Source: Chromera velia (taxonomy: Eukaryota; Sar; Chromeraceae). Taken from it: DNA of 45,983 bases. Location: positions 21,688 to 67,670 of the forward strand of contig JAHBMJ010005729.1 of assembly GCA_018398765.1 (NCBI GenBank), read 5' to 3'. The notes beneath the pieces are model-generated. The model saw only the letters and a list, made by a program, of their open reading frames with translations, was not told where the DNA came from and did no database searches. Positions 45,368 to 45,983 of the stretch are shown piece by piece. Positions within the stretch are counted from its first letter, which is position 1, and each line of letters opens with the position of its first letter. A program made the translations under genes and the position numbers.

Positions 45368-45450
45368 CTGCAGACACGAAAGGGTAAGGAAGTAATGTGT
45401 CGGTGGGTCGGCCATTGCAATAGTCATTCAGCAGCCGATCGTCCACGAGT

Positions 45451-45983
45451 GAACCCGGGTGCACAGCAACGACACAGACAGAACCCGGGTGCACAGCAAC
45501 GACACAGACAGAACCCGGGTGCACAGCAACGACACAGACAGAACCCGGGTGCACAGCAACGACACAGACAGAACCCGGGTGCACAGCAACGACACAGACA
45601 GAACCCGGGTGCACAGCAACGACACAGACAGAACCCGGGTGCACAGCAACGACACAGACAGAACCCGGGTGCACAGCAACGACACAGACAGAACCCGGGT
45701 GCACAGCAACGACACAGACAGAACCCGGGTGCACAGCAACGACACAGACAGAACCCGGGTGCACAGCAACGACACAGACAGAACCCGGGTGCACAGCAAC
45801 GACACAGACAGAACCCGGGTGCACAGCAACGACACAGACAGAACCCGGGTGCACAGCAACGACACAGACAGAACCCGGGTGCACAGCAACGACACAGACA
45901 GAACCCGGGTGCACAGCAACGACACAGACAGAACCCGGGTGCACAGCAACGACACAGACAGAACCCGGGTGCACAGCAACGAC
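45451..45983. repeat. perfect 30-bp minisatellite running off the right edge
   Basis: Seventeen identical copies of a 30-bp unit starting GAACCCGGGTGCACAGCAAC plus 23 bp of an eighteenth. No substitution was seen between copies. The unit has no stop in any of the six frames, so its open frames (VHPGSVCVVA and others) carry no coding evidence. It lies upstream of exon 1 of the window and is probably intronic. Confidence 0.95.

Noticed and set aside
45156..45974. HPGSVCVVAV decapeptide repeat protein
   Set aside because: All six frames of the 30-bp unit are open, so openness is not evidence; the frame also runs through the exon-1 acceptor in the wrong phase.
1..45983. tRNA or rRNA genes
   Set aside because: No cloverleaf or conserved rRNA segment was recognised by eye; a covariance-model scan would be needed to exclude small ncRNAs.

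Overview
This window looks like nuclear DNA of an intron-rich, microsatellite-rich protist. A chromerid-type alveolate (Chromera/Vitrella-like) is my best guess. That guess rests on gene style, base composition and repeats, not on any database match. There are no bacterial operons or Shine-Dalgarno sites, and the genes only become continuous after removing GT-AG introns. I reconstructed the splicing by hand, using reading-phase agreement at every junction.

Layout. (1) 1-4563, minus strand: a protein with three CCCH zinc fingers, 5 proposed exons, with its C-terminal low-complexity exon running off the left edge. Its introns hold a >1 kb GAAA tract and a small terminal-inverted-repeat element. 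(2) 4564-5609: a divergent intergenic region with a GC-rich island, probably a shared promoter. (3) 5610-8094, plus strand: a Dim1/KsgA-family 18S rRNA adenine dimethyltransferase, 5 proposed exons, with an acidic tail. (4) 8095-23663: a 15.5 kb convergent intergenic region. It contains a 77-bp minisatellite, an AT-rich stretch, a ~207-bp satellite, and a 9.5 kb array of ~221-bp satellite monomers, followed by more AT-rich and unassigned sequence. (5) 23664-45367, minus strand: one giant gene of at least 23 exons (12,780 coding bases, 4,259 residues in the window, 5' end missing). It encodes a polycystin-1-like membrane protein: RCC1-like repeats, EGF, Sushi-like modules, a Cys-rich repeat, a REJ-like region, a GPS motif, a first membrane segment, a large cytosolic region with an alternating Lys/Ser-Asp repeat, then a cluster of C-terminal membrane segments. 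(6) 45451-45983: a perfect 30-bp minisatellite reaching the right edge.

Main discovery candidate. At least six loci, spread over all three genes, share one unusual structure. A 38-61 bp direct duplication, usually covering an exon-intron junction, flanks a 43-72 bp insert. The insert forms a hairpin with a common core (TTTCATACA...TGTATGAAA) and often ends in the acceptor ATGCAG. Two further loci have similar geometry with a different hairpin (TTGACGCACGCA...). In the dimethyltransferase gene two introns are explained exactly by this structure: the donor lies in the first copy at AG|GT and the acceptor at the same point in the last copy. This looks like a hairpin-associated mode of intron birth or splice-junction duplication. 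Splice sites in the window are also strikingly uniform: 11 of 22 donors in the giant gene read GTCAGT and 21 of 23 acceptors read TGCAG.

The three genes have no obvious shared pathway. The CCCH protein (RNA binding) and the rRNA methyltransferase share a divergent promoter region. The giant receptor is a separate surface or ciliary-type protein. All gene models are predictions from sequence alone and need transcript data.
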